DNA from: Pseudoalteromonas sp. Z1A8
GTDB lineage: Bacteria > Pseudomonadota > Gammaproteobacteria > Enterobacterales > Alteromonadaceae
Assembly: GCF_011378855.1 (NCBI RefSeq)
Contig: NZ_WTLB01000025.1
Location: 1-64,000 of the forward strand
DNA: 64,000 bases
Direction of reading: 5' to 3'
Shown piece after piece: positions 50,375 through 59,138 of the stretch. Within the stretch, counting starts at the first letter, position 1; every line of letters starts with the position of its first letter. The notes below the pieces were generated by a model that did not search any database, was not told the DNA's origin, and saw only the letters and a list, made by a program, of their open reading frames with translations. Both the position numbers and the translations under genes were made by a program.

Positions 50375-53149
50375 CTAATGTTCAACTTCAATCCAATCTT
50401 TTTCATCTACCCAGTTTTGTGCACCGTCTTTTACTGAGCGAATAGGCACAATATAGTCACAACTTATTTGCGGTTTAACTGAGGCGAATATAGGTACAAA
50501 GCCAAAGCTTAGCGCAGTTTCTATAATCGCTTTTTGATTTTGCGGATCGATATCAGCTGCTTCATCTATGTAAATGGGTATACGGTATAGGTTTTGTTCT
50601 TGGTCACTTAATAAGTAACGAATAAACAACATGCCACACAATAACTTAATCGTAATACGTGTGCCGTTAGAACCCGCCGAATCTATTTTTTCAAAATGCT
50701 CTGTTTCACCTGCGCGGTTAACTACTTCAAATCGAATATCAAATAAATCGGTCAGCGTTAAACCTGCTTTGTCTGAGGCGAGTTTAATTAAGTGATCTTT
50801 CGCTTCGTTTACCGCGCTTTCGCTGTATGGTTCTTGGCTCAGTAAATCAAGCGTGTCGCCTTGCTCAAACTGATGCGACGTGCTGATAATTGTATCTATA
50901 CTATCCACCAGCATTTTGCGCGGTATTACGTTAATTTTAAACGCTTGCAGGTTTGAAATACGATGCTGACTTATGCCTTTATTAAAGCTGTTCATTTCGC
51001 GGCGAAGTCGGTCTAAATCTTCTCGCAAGCCTTTAATAGTGGCGGCCACTTCAGTAAGCGCAACGCGTGCTTGGCGCTCAACAGCGTCGCGTTCGTTATC
51101 AATGTTATGAAACGCGCTAATTAGCTTTTGGTATTTAGTATATTCGTCGTTTTCGTTGTCGAATTTAGTAATACCCGCGTTATATACATGCAAATAGGTG
51201 TTGCGCACGTTTATGTCAAAATTACGCAGCTCTTGGCAGTCTTTATTAAAGTGATGAACAAGATCGCTTAAGTTATCAAAGTCGACCGTAATATCAATCA
51301 TGTACGGGGTTACTTTACCGCTGTATAAATCAAGGGTGTGGTCAATTCGCTCGCTTTTAACTTGGCGCAGGCGCTCTGTTTGGCGATTAATTTGCTCTTG
51401 TTTCGATTTAATTAACGAGCGGCGATCGGCAATTGAGCCACTATTTTTTTGAATATCTTGCAAGTAGTCGTCAACTTGTTCGCGCTCAGCTAATAATTGC
51501 TCTTTTAGCATGGCTTGCGCTTCGACTGACTGCTGCATTATATCAAACTGCTCTAAGCGTTTTAGGGCGCTCTCTGCGCTCATAAGCTCATCGTATAATT
51601 CGTCTTTTTCTTTTTGCTTGTCGGCAACGTTTGCAGCAACATCGCGCTGTTGCTTAAACTCTTTAAGTGAATGCTCAAGTGCACTTAGCTGAGCGGTTAA
51701 TTGCTCTTTGTTTTCGCCGCTTTGCATTTGCACAGGCGAGAGCTTTTTAAGCTTAATGCTCGCACCTGGCAGAGTTAGTACACCGCCTTTAACGTTTTCG
51801 CTAAGTAGCGATAAAAATTCACCAAACGCGTCTTCGTCATCAATGGTTATATCGCCATTAGTGGTGGTTGCAAACGAGAGAATATCTGGGTTTAAAATCC
51901 GCGATATTTCTTCTACTTCTTTTAACGAGAGGTCTTCGCGCATACGGGTAAACAAATTAAACTCAAGGTTTTTAAGTTGCAGCTTTAAGCTCTTAATTTG
52001 TTTTTGTGTTTCGCTAATACGGTAGCCAAGCGTATGTAGGCTTTGCCCTTGTGCGCTGGTTATAGAGTGTGAAAGCGACTCGTAATCTTGCTTTAACTGA
52101 GTCAGGCTGGTTTTAAGGGTGGCTTTATTTACCAGTTCAAATTCGCTTTTAAGCGCATCGTAATCTAAAAACCACTGCTCAATTTGTGTTTGTCTGCGCT
52201 CTATATCGCGCGACTGCTGTACGTATAGGCTTTGCTTTTGCTCAAACTCGTGTTTTTCGTGCTCTATATCTTCAAGCGCTATACCCAGCTCGTTAAGTTG
52301 CGATTCTTGATAGGTATCAAAATCAATCAGTGCTTGGTCAATTTTAGGCGCATACGCCGCTAATTTACCTTTAAGCACGGTTTGGTTTTCAAGCATTGAT
52401 TCAAGCGCGGCTATTGGCTCTTGCATTGACTCAAGGGCTTTTAATTCGCGTTTTGAGCGATTTACTTTATCAAACGAGCGACGCCATACTTCATAAAAGT
52501 CGACTTTAGAGTTCGACATATGGCGCTCAAACACACGTAGCATAAAGCGTTTTACGTCGCTTGCGCCTAATTTGTGTAAGTTAAGAATACGTCTAAATAT
52601 TTCTTTATAAATAGAGGAGTCTTGCACATTATTAAGCGGGATCATTTTTAAGTTAATGTCGCCGTCAAATGGGGTTGCGCCGCCAGTAAGTAGCGCGTTT
52701 AACTCTTGTGCTTTAAGCTCAATAGGATTGTAGTTAAGCGATTTTAAATGGTTGAACAGCTTGGTAAATTTAATAATTGTTTTACCTTGCGTGTACTGCT
52801 CTAAATCAAGTTTACCTTGATAACAAAAGTACTGATGCGCGTAACCGGCAATTTTACCAAGCCCGGCAACGCCAATTACTACAGAGCCATGAGGCAAGTT
52901 GGCTTCGAGTAAAATGTACGACTGATCGGATGAAAAATAAAACTTTCGGGTTTCATCTAAATCGTGTCCGTCCCATTCTGTTAAGCGTAAATCGTTAATA
53001 AGTGGAAACTGCAGGGCGTTAATAACCGAGCTTTTACCTGTGTTATTTGGCGCGCAAATAGAGCTGCTTTTATCAAGCGGGATCACACATTTTGCATAGC
53101 CTGCGGTGTTAAGTAGGGCGAGTTTACTTAGTCCGTATAGATTTTTCAT
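50375..53149 (-). CDS. mksB: SMC-like condensin ATPase MksB (JetC type)
   Basis: The 924-residue protein has an N-terminal Walker A segment APNNTGKSS (33-41), long coiled coils (about 215-350 and 480-760) with a hinge-like break, a signature-like stretch SAGSNGTRITIKL, and Walker B IPIYIDEAAD with D862/E863. This is the layout of MksB/MukB-type condensin heads. It is shorter than typical JetC proteins (about 1100). Its ATG overlaps the mksE stop as ATGA, so the three genes are translated together. It should extrude or trap DNA loops with MksE and MksF. No MksG/JetD nuclease gene follows. Confidence 0.75.
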   Translation of the reverse strand: MKNLYGLSKLALLNTAGYAKCVIPLDKSSSICAPNNTGKSSVINALQFPLINDLRLTEWDGHDLDETRKFYFSSDQSYILLEANLPHGSVVIGVAGLGKIAGYAHQYFCYQGKLDLEQYTQGKTIIKFTKLFNHLKSLNYNPIELKAQELNALLTGGATPFDGDINLKMIPLNNVQDSSIYKEIFRRILNLHKLGASDVKRFMLRVFERHMSNSKVDFYEVWRRSFDKVNRSKRELKALESMQEPIAALESMLENQTVLKGKLAAYAPKIDQALIDFDTYQESQLNELGIALEDIEHEKHEFEQKQSLYVQQSRDIERRQTQIEQWFLDYDALKSEFELVNKATLKTSLTQLKQDYESLSHSITSAQGQSLHTLGYRISETQKQIKSLKLQLKNLEFNLFTRMREDLSLKEVEEISRILNPDILSFATTTNGDITIDDEDAFGEFLSLLSENVKGGVLTLPGASIKLKKLSPVQMQSGENKEQLTAQLSALEHSLKEFKQQRDVAANVADKQKEKDELYDELMSAESALKRLEQFDIMQQSVEAQAMLKEQLLAEREQVDDYLQDIQKNSGSIADRRSLIKSKQEQINRQTERLRQVKSERIDHTLDLYSGKVTPYMIDITVDFDNLSDLVHHFNKDCQELRNFDINVRNTYLHVYNAGITKFDNENDEYTKYQKLISAFHNIDNERDAVERQARVALTEVAATIKGLREDLDRLRREMNSFNKGISQHRISNLQAFKINVIPRKMLVDSIDTIISTSHQFEQGDTLDLLSQEPYSESAVNEAKDHLIKLASDKAGLTLTDLFDIRFEVVNRAGETEHFEKIDSAGSNGTRITIKLLCGMLFIRYLLSDQEQNLYRIPIYIDEAADIDPQNQKAIIETALSFGFVPIFASVKPQISCDYIVPIRSVKDGAQNWVDEKDWIEVEH

Positions 53150-53694
53150 TCCTCGTCCTCTGTAATATAGGTTTCTTCGTTTACTTCCATGAGTGCATCT
53201 ATGTAGCGGTGAATTGGCGCTTGTAGCATAAAGCCGCCTTCTACTTCACGGGCTAAACCTAAGCGCACCATGCGCAGGTATACGTCTTTACGCAGGTCCG
53301 ATCCCGAAAATATCTCAAGCTGATCAAACAAATGTTTGTTAATTTGCACCAGCGTTTGCATAAGTTCTAAATCGTTTACGTCGTCAAACAATGCGCGCAT
53401 TGGGTCTTTACCCGTATTGGCGTAGTGTTCAATTAAAATGTAAATAGTGAGCGCGATAGCGCGAGATATCTTGCCCATATTTGGTGTGCTTTCGTCGCTA
53501 CCAAAATAATAAAATCCACGGCTGTCGCGTTTTAAATCGTTACCTAGGGCTGTAAATAGGGCGGTGTAGTCTTCTATGTGTTGGTCAAGCTCTTGCCACA
53601 TTACGTTGTCTTGCTCGCAAATGTGATAACCCGCTACTAATTTTTTATTAATGGTTTGTAGATGGGTTAGCTCGTCTAAGTTTATGTGTGTCAT
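53146..53694 (-). CDS. mksE: Condensin accessory subunit MksE (JetB type)
   Basis: The 182-residue acidic protein is helical, with winged-helix character in its C-terminal half (LRKDVYLRMVRLGLAREVEGGFML). Size, position between the kleisin-like and ATPase genes, and the ATGA overlap with mksB all fit MksE, which binds the kleisin. Sequence motifs alone are weak, so the call rests mainly on context. It starts three bases after mksF. Confidence 0.72.
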   Translation of the reverse strand: MTHINLDELTHLQTINKKLVAGYHICEQDNVMWQELDQHIEDYTALFTALGNDLKRDSRGFYYFGSDESTPNMGKISRAIALTIYILIEHYANTGKDPMRALFDDVNDLELMQTLVQINKHLFDQLEIFSGSDLRKDVYLRMVRLGLAREVEGGFMLQAPIHRYIDALMEVNEETYITEDEE

Positions 53695-53697
53695 GGT

Positions 53698-54969
53698 TTA
53701 TTTACCTGCCTTTGAATCTGGCTGAGGCTCTGAATTAAATGGATATAAAGAAAAGTGCTGACCGGCAATTTTTACGCGGGCTTTTTCATCGCTTTGAATT
53801 ATTTTAATATCGCTGTCGCTGACTAATTTTTGATACAAAAATAGCATTTCGTCGGCATCGAGATTTGGGTAGCTTTCGTCTAAAAATTGCAGCAAGGGCT
53901 GCGGTTTTTTGCGTTTTTTATTAAAGCGCTTAGCAAAGCTGGTTTTAACATCGTTGTAGTCAGGAATATTAGGCGTAACAAATGCAGGCACGTCTTGCTG
54001 GTCAGGCAATTGGTATTCTTCGTGTTCAAATTCAACCAAGCTTGCCATGTAAGCCACAATATGGCGTTGCTGACCAAGCGAATATCGCTGTGCGTCGCTT
54101 ACAAAATGTGGCTGCACAGCACTTAACATGTTGTCTACGCCATTTTTACGCACAAGCCCAAGTACTTTGGCTGCTTGGCGAGTAATTAAGTTATTACGGC
54201 GTAACTCTTCGCGCAGCGGCATAAGCATATCGGCACTTTTACGTAAGCTTTCTCTACCCACTAAATGCATTTCGAGTATGCGTGTACGTAATTGCTCCAG
54301 CATGCGTTTGTCGTTGTAGGCTTTACCTGAGCGCTCAATGTGCAGTATTTGTTTACTTATTTGCTCTTCAATGAGGGTAAAACATGCATGAAACTCACCA
54401 CGAATATCAACCATTTTAAGCATTGGCTCTATGTATTCGTCAAAGGCTTCTATTACCGCTTTATAACGCTTTTGCAGCGATTGCACCGCATTATTAGATT
54501 TAGCTTGTTCAACAATATTTAAAATGGCGTTTTCGTTGTGCGCATAGAGCTTCATTATTTTACGCACCCGATCATCCATAATACGGCTATAGCGGCGTAA
54601 ATCGTCAAAGTCTTCTATTTCGCCAGCGTTATCTAGGCGATTACCTAAACGTGCAAGGTCGTCGACTAATACGCTAATTTCTTGCGCTAAGCCTAAATGT
54701 TCTTCTTGCAGTAAAAACGTAGCAAAGTCGGCAATGGCACGATTTATTTCAAGCTGCGATGATTTAGCCAGTGGAATTAAAATATCTTGGTTTAACAAAC
54801 GATTTGTTTCTTTATAAATACGCTCGTTTGACCAAGTAGGCTGTTTTTGTTTAATGGCGTTTTGTACGTCTTTCAGGCTAAAGTCAGCCATTTTAAAACG
54901 TTTAAATAATAGCTCTAGTACACCCCAATGTTCAGTTATGGTGTTTAGTAGCTTTTTAGCTGGGATCAT
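53698..54969 (-). CDS. mksF: Kleisin-like condensin subunit MksF (JetA type)
   Basis: The 423-residue protein is largely helical. The N-terminal part (1-80) resembles a winged helix (FSLKDVQNAIKQKQPTWSNERIYKETNRLL), the middle is coiled coil, and a basic patch KRFNKKRKKPQ lies near residue 350 before a C-terminal wing. As first gene of mksF-mksE-mksB it should bridge the ATPase heads. The ATG overlaps no other gene. The 222 bases upstream, facing nhaD, hold the promoter. Similarity is judged by layout rather than by a signature motif. Confidence 0.7.
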   Translation of the reverse strand: MIPAKKLLNTITEHWGVLELLFKRFKMADFSLKDVQNAIKQKQPTWSNERIYKETNRLLNQDILIPLAKSSQLEINRAIADFATFLLQEEHLGLAQEISVLVDDLARLGNRLDNAGEIEDFDDLRRYSRIMDDRVRKIMKLYAHNENAILNIVEQAKSNNAVQSLQKRYKAVIEAFDEYIEPMLKMVDIRGEFHACFTLIEEQISKQILHIERSGKAYNDKRMLEQLRTRILEMHLVGRESLRKSADMLMPLREELRRNNLITRQAAKVLGLVRKNGVDNMLSAVQPHFVSDAQRYSLGQQRHIVAYMASLVEFEHEEYQLPDQQDVPAFVTPNIPDYNDVKTSFAKRFNKKRKKPQPLLQFLDESYPNLDADEMLFLYQKLVSDSDIKIIQSDEKARVKIAGQHFSLYPFNSEPQPDSKAGK

Positions 54970-55191
54970 AAGAGGTTACAACATCCTAGTATTTTATTAT
55001 TGAGTTCTTTTAGAAGACTCATTATTACGTATTTTTAATTAACCTTGTCTGTATATAGTATTCGTTTTTAAGACCATTTAATAATAGTTTTTGCATAGAG
55101 GCAGTGCTAAAATTCGCGCCGAAAATAGGCACATGAAATGGAATGTTATTTGTGTGTTCTTTAAAACTATATCAAAGGTTGTTTAACTACC

Positions 55192-56439
55192 ATGGTTTCC
55201 TCGATTATTCTAACCCTGATAGCGATTGCATTTTTACTGATCGTTATAGAAGATATAATCCATGTCAATAAAGCTAAAACCACGCTGTTTTTTGGTACGC
55301 TTTGCTGGATTCTTCTTTTTATATACCCTCTACACGGGCAAAGCCCCGATACGATTCAACACCTTTTAAATGAAAATATTTTAGAAATCGCCTCGTTATG
55401 GCTATTTTTAATGGCTGCGATGACCTTTGTAGCGTATTTAAATTCAAAGGGGTTTATAGAAAATATTGTGCACCGTGTTATGCCAAAAAGTATTAGCGAA
55501 AAAAAGCTCATGTTTTTGGTGGGTGGTTTTGCATTTTTGTTTTCGTCGATTTCAGACAACGTAACAGCTACGCTTATATCGCTCGCGGTTGTTATGTCGT
55601 TAAAACTTGAACCTAAAAAGCTCATTAAATACGCCACGCTTATTGTGTTTGGGGTTAACTCAGGTGGGGTATCGCTAATAACAGGTGACGTAACCACACT
55701 GATGATATTTTTAGACGGCAAAGTAACCATTGCTCATTTATTACTACTTATAGCGCCAGCTCTTGCAAGCGTTATGTTGCTAGCCGCGTTACTATCTATC
55801 GGTATGAAAGGGCGTGTTGAGTTTGCTGGTGCAGGTAAAACCCGCATCGAAAAAACCGACATTACCATTGCTGTTATATTTTTATCTACCGTAGTGAGCA
55901 CACTTATGCTGAGTGTAGTTTACAGCGTACCGCCTTTACTCACCTTTTTGTTTGGCTTATCAGTGATGTTTTTAGTCGCGCAATTTTTAATGCGCAAAAA
56001 AGACATTAACAAAGACATAATCGACTTTGTTCGCGATATAGAATACGACACATTATTGTTTTTTGTAGGTGTACTTTTACTTGTAGGCGCACTTAAAGAA
56101 ATTGGTATGTTGAGTAAATTTACCGACCTATATACGGTAATGGCACCCGAGTACGCAAACTACTTAATGGGCATATTATCAGCAGGGGTCGATAACGTAC
56201 CGCTTACTGCTGCTTTATTAAAAGCCGATATAGTAATGAGCCAACAACACTGGTTGTCGTTTACGTATGCAACGGGCGTGGGCGGTTCAATGCTTATCAT
56301 TGGGTCGGCTGCGGGCATTATTGCCATGAGCAAAGTTAAAGCGCTTACCTTTATGAGCTACTTGCGTTTATCGCTGCATTTATTAATTTGCTACACCGTA
56401 GGTTATGCAGGCTCGTATTACATGGGCAGTTTTATTTGA
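55192..56439 (+). CDS. nhaD: NhaD-type sodium/proton antiporter
   Basis: The 415-residue inner-membrane protein has about twelve helices. SSISDNVTATLISLAVVMSLKL and FGVNSGGVSLITGDVTTLMIFL match NhaD of Vibrio and other marine bacteria, which exchange sodium or lithium for protons at alkaline pH. DNVPLTAAL near residue 330 is the second inverted-repeat counterpart of the SDN motif. The start is ATG at 55192 behind AGG. It is a single gene with its own terminator. Confidence 0.95.
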   Translation: MVSSIILTLIAIAFLLIVIEDIIHVNKAKTTLFFGTLCWILLFIYPLHGQSPDTIQHLLNENILEIASLWLFLMAAMTFVAYLNSKGFIENIVHRVMPKSISEKKLMFLVGGFAFLFSSISDNVTATLISLAVVMSLKLEPKKLIKYATLIVFGVNSGGVSLITGDVTTLMIFLDGKVTIAHLLLLIAPALASVMLLAALLSIGMKGRVEFAGAGKTRIEKTDITIAVIFLSTVVSTLMLSVVYSVPPLLTFLFGLSVMFLVAQFLMRKKDINKDIIDFVRDIEYDTLLFFVGVLLLVGALKEIGMLSKFTDLYTVMAPEYANYLMGILSAGVDNVPLTAALLKADIVMSQQHWLSFTYATGVGGSMLIIGSAAGIIAMSKVKALTFMSYLRLSLHLLICYTVGYAGSYYMGSFI

Positions 56440-56490
56440 TGCATAAATTATTAAATGCTTGACAGCTAGACGTCTAAACGATAACTTTCA

Positions 56491-56520
56491 AAGCCCCGCT
56501 ACTTAGTGGGGTTTTGTTTT
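56491..56520 (+). terminator. Terminator of nhaD
   Basis: CCCCGCTA pairs with TAGTGGGG (one G-T pair), followed by TTTTGTTTT. Confidence 0.9.
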
Positions 56521-56539
56521 ATTAGCCACTGGTTAATAA

Positions 56540-56788
56540 AGCATTCAGAAGAGGTGCGATACTTAGGTACTTAATGTTAGGCGACGAATGCCGATGATCA
56601 TTAAGGAGGGAAGTACTCGCCGAGGAAAATAATGGTACGTCGTCATTGTTTTTCGGTTTATGGGGCTGAATCCTCAAAACTGTCACCAATATAGGTGGAG
56701 AGCTTCTGGCAGTGGACTTATCTTCAAGCATTCCTTTGCCAAGTTCTTCTTGTTTTATTGCGATTTGGATATCGCGAAAGGAGACTAA
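56540..56788 (+). ncRNA. Lysine riboswitch (L box) with expression platform
   Basis: The conserved aptamer blocks occur in order: AGAAGAGGTGCGA, TTAAGGAGGGAAGTA, TCGCCGAGGAAA, GGGGCTGAATCCTC, ACTGTCACC and GGTGGAGAGCTTCTGG, ending near 56714. Downstream, TCCTTT (56732-56737) can pair with the AAAGGA ribosome site of lysC (56777-56782). TGGCA (56707-56711) can compete for the adjacent TGCCA (56737-56741). A small hairpin GCGAT/ATCGC also sits by the site. This points to translational control. Confidence 0.93.
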
Positions 56789-58192
56789 ATGACTACCCAA
56801 TCAGCGCCACAAACAGTGCCTCAAACAGAGTTAAGCGCAAAATCAGATTACATCGTTGCCAAATTTGGCGGAACAAGTGTTGCCAACTTTGAAGCGATGA
56901 GTCGCTGTAGCGAAATTATTGTTGCAGATAAAAGCGTACGTATTGTTGCCGTGAGCGCTAGTGCCGGCGTAACTAACCACTTAGTTGCACTGTGCAAACC
57001 AAGTATTACCTCAAGTGAGCGCCAAGAGCATATAAACGGCGTGCTTGCTATTCAACACACTATTTTAGATGAGTTATCGCTAGATGCCGATTTAGCGGTT
57101 GGCTTTAACGAAACCCTAAAAGCATTTCAAACATTGGCTCAAGAGTCACTAACAACCGATCAGCAACACGACGAGCTACTTAGCTTTGGTGAGCGTTTGT
57201 CGTCTTATTTATTTGCTCAGGTGTTGCGTTTACAAGGTTTAAACGCCGATCGCTTTGATGTGCGCAAGGTGCTTAAAACCGACAGCCAATTTGGTAAAGC
57301 AACGCCTAATGTTGCAGCCACAGCGCAAGCCGCTAAAGAACATTTAATCCCGTTATTAGACGCTCAAGTAATTGTGACTCAGGGCTTTATTGGCAGTGAC
57401 GAATACGGTCAAACAACAACGCTTGGACGTGGTGGTTCAGATTACAGCGCTGCACTTTTAGCTGAAGCAATTAACGCTAAAAGCGTGCATATTTGGACCG
57501 ACGTAGTGGGTATTTTTAGCACCGACCCGCGTTTGTGCGCAAAAGCGACGCCAATTGCACGTTTAAGTTTTGATGAAGCCGCTGAAATGGCGACCTTTGG
57601 CGCAAAAGTATTGCACCCAGCGACTATTTTACCAGCAAGCCGTAGCCACATTAATGTGTTTGTAGGTTCTAGCCGAGAGCCAGAGCGTGGCGGTACATGG
57701 ATTGAGCGCGAAAAATCGCAGCAACCAGGTATACGCGCAGTAACACAACGTAAAAACCAAATTTTGCTTACGCTTAAAAGCCCAGAAATGCTACTAGCAA
57801 GCGGCTTTTTAGCACGCGTGTTTACGCTATTAAGTGAATACAATATATCGGTCGATTTGGTAACCACATCAGAAATTAGCGTAGCTATAACCCTTGATAA
57901 CGCGCAAAACGCATCGCGCCCAGAGCTTGATCAAGAATGCCTCGATAAGCTTGCAGAGTTTTGCCATGTGTCGGTAGAAAACAACCTAACATTGGTGGCA
58001 CTTATTGGCTCTGAGATTCAATTACGCCAACACGAAATGAACTTAATGAGTGTATTAAAAGACTTTAACATTCGATTAATTTGCCACGGTGCTAGTAAGC
58101 ACAACCTATGCTTTTTAGTAGAGCAAACTGAGTCAGATAACGTAGTACAGTCTATTCATAGCCGTTTATTAGAAAATGATTTTGCTGCGTAA
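56789..58192 (+). CDS. lysC: Lysine-sensitive aspartokinase
   Basis: The 467-residue enzyme phosphorylates aspartate, the first step to lysine, threonine and methionine. The N-terminal KFGGTSVANFEAM motif is the kinase start, TLGRGGSDYSAALLAEA binds nucleotide and aspartate, and two ACT domains (from about 315) sense lysine. It is monofunctional, without homoserine dehydrogenase, as in E. coli AKIII (449 residues). A 20-residue Gln/Thr-rich N-terminal extension is present. The lysine riboswitch directly upstream supports the lysine-responsive isozyme. Confidence 0.97.
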   Translation: MTTQSAPQTVPQTELSAKSDYIVAKFGGTSVANFEAMSRCSEIIVADKSVRIVAVSASAGVTNHLVALCKPSITSSERQEHINGVLAIQHTILDELSLDADLAVGFNETLKAFQTLAQESLTTDQQHDELLSFGERLSSYLFAQVLRLQGLNADRFDVRKVLKTDSQFGKATPNVAATAQAAKEHLIPLLDAQVIVTQGFIGSDEYGQTTTLGRGGSDYSAALLAEAINAKSVHIWTDVVGIFSTDPRLCAKATPIARLSFDEAAEMATFGAKVLHPATILPASRSHINVFVGSSREPERGGTWIEREKSQQPGIRAVTQRKNQILLTLKSPEMLLASGFLARVFTLLSEYNISVDLVTTSEISVAITLDNAQNASRPELDQECLDKLAEFCHVSVENNLTLVALIGSEIQLRQHEMNLMSVLKDFNIRLICHGASKHNLCFLVEQTESDNVVQSIHSRLLENDFAA

Positions 58193-58238
58193 GTAATCGT
58201 TATTCAGGAAAATCACCTAGTAAAGTTACTTAACAAAA

Positions 58239-58997
58239 TCACTTAACAAAGTCGGTTAATAAAAAGCATCGCCAGTCGGTGCTTTTTTTATGCACCACAC
58301 TCACATCAAAACAAACATTGCTGTTACTACTATCAACTACAGTAACGTTATTACTGCTAGCACTCAGCTTTGCACTATGTAATTCGTCAAACACATTAGG
58401 GCTAAGTAATTTTGCAATAGGGCGGCTGGTGGCTTTAGCAAGTGACTCTTTTAATGTCCAAATTCTAAAAAACGTATCTGCTTGGGCTTGGGTATTAGTA
58501 GGCTCAGTGATAAGTGTAATTTCATCATTATGATAAAAATGCTTAGCAAGCTTTTCAAACGGGCGCTTTAGGCTTACTTTTTCAATATCAAAACCAAACT
58601 CACTTTTATCAAGATTTAGCGCAACCCCAACTAAACCATGCGAGTGCGAAATACAGGTATTAATAACATCACCACTTACATGTATTTGCAGCTTTGAGCT
58701 TGCCTCGTCAAATTCGGTACTCATTTTATTAAGGGCTACGTGCGCATGTTGCGGCTGCGTTACTTTAATAAGGTGTTTTAACAATAACCGCGTCGCTAAA
58801 TACTCTTGCTTAGCTGGCGGGCTTTTACGGCGGTTTATAATAGTTAATTCAAATGGGCTTAAGCAATCGGGCAAATTAAAGTCACTAAGCTCAAGTGTTT
58901 TAGCATTAAATAATAAAATACTGTTACTCGCTAAAGACAAATTTGCCAATTGAGTTGAAGTAATACTCAAGGTGTTTTTAAAATAGTGTTCAGTCAT
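58239..58997 (-). CDS. 4'-phosphopantetheinyl transferase (Sfp/HetI type)
   Basis: The 252-residue protein activates carrier proteins by adding phosphopantetheine from CoA. The magnesium site FGFDIEKV and the motif FFRIWTLKESLAKA are the two hallmarks of the Sfp-type family. The ATG at 58997 is preferred to an extension of 17 codons. The lysC terminator lies inside its 3' end, so residues near the C-terminus (about DWRCFLL) derive from the hairpin. No fatty acid, polyketide or peptide synthase gene is in the window, so the target carrier is unknown. Confidence 0.9.
   Translation of the reverse strand: MTEHYFKNTLSITSTQLANLSLASNSILLFNAKTLELSDFNLPDCLSPFELTIINRRKSPPAKQEYLATRLLLKHLIKVTQPQHAHVALNKMSTEFDEASSKLQIHVSGDVINTCISHSHGLVGVALNLDKSEFGFDIEKVSLKRPFEKLAKHFYHNDEITLITEPTNTQAQADTFFRIWTLKESLAKATSRPIAKLLSPNVFDELHSAKLSASSNNVTVVDSSNSNVCFDVSVVHKKSTDWRCFLLTDFVK
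58261..58289 (+). terminator. Terminator of lysC, inside the convergent transferase gene
   Basis: AAAAAGCA and TGCTTTTTTT pair around an inner CG/CG stem, 70 bases past lysC. The stem is also coding sequence of the minus-strand transferase gene. Confidence 0.8.
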
Positions 58998-59138
58998 AAA
59001 AGCCCTAAAGCAAAAGAAGTCGCTGATATTGTGAGCGGTTAGTGCCACTAATAAAGGCTGGGTACAATTTTATTACTCAGCTGGCATGAAATATGGTTTA
59101 ATTCACAATAATCAAAATAATAACAGATTTGTAGATGT

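Noticed and set aside
50375..54969. Complete Wadjet defence system
   Set aside because: Only the JetABC-like genes are present. No JetD nuclease gene adjoins, and the surroundings are core genes rather than a defence island.
56522..56800. 92-codon minus-strand frame before lysC
   Set aside because: It is fully explained by the lysine riboswitch, which is the real feature on the plus strand.
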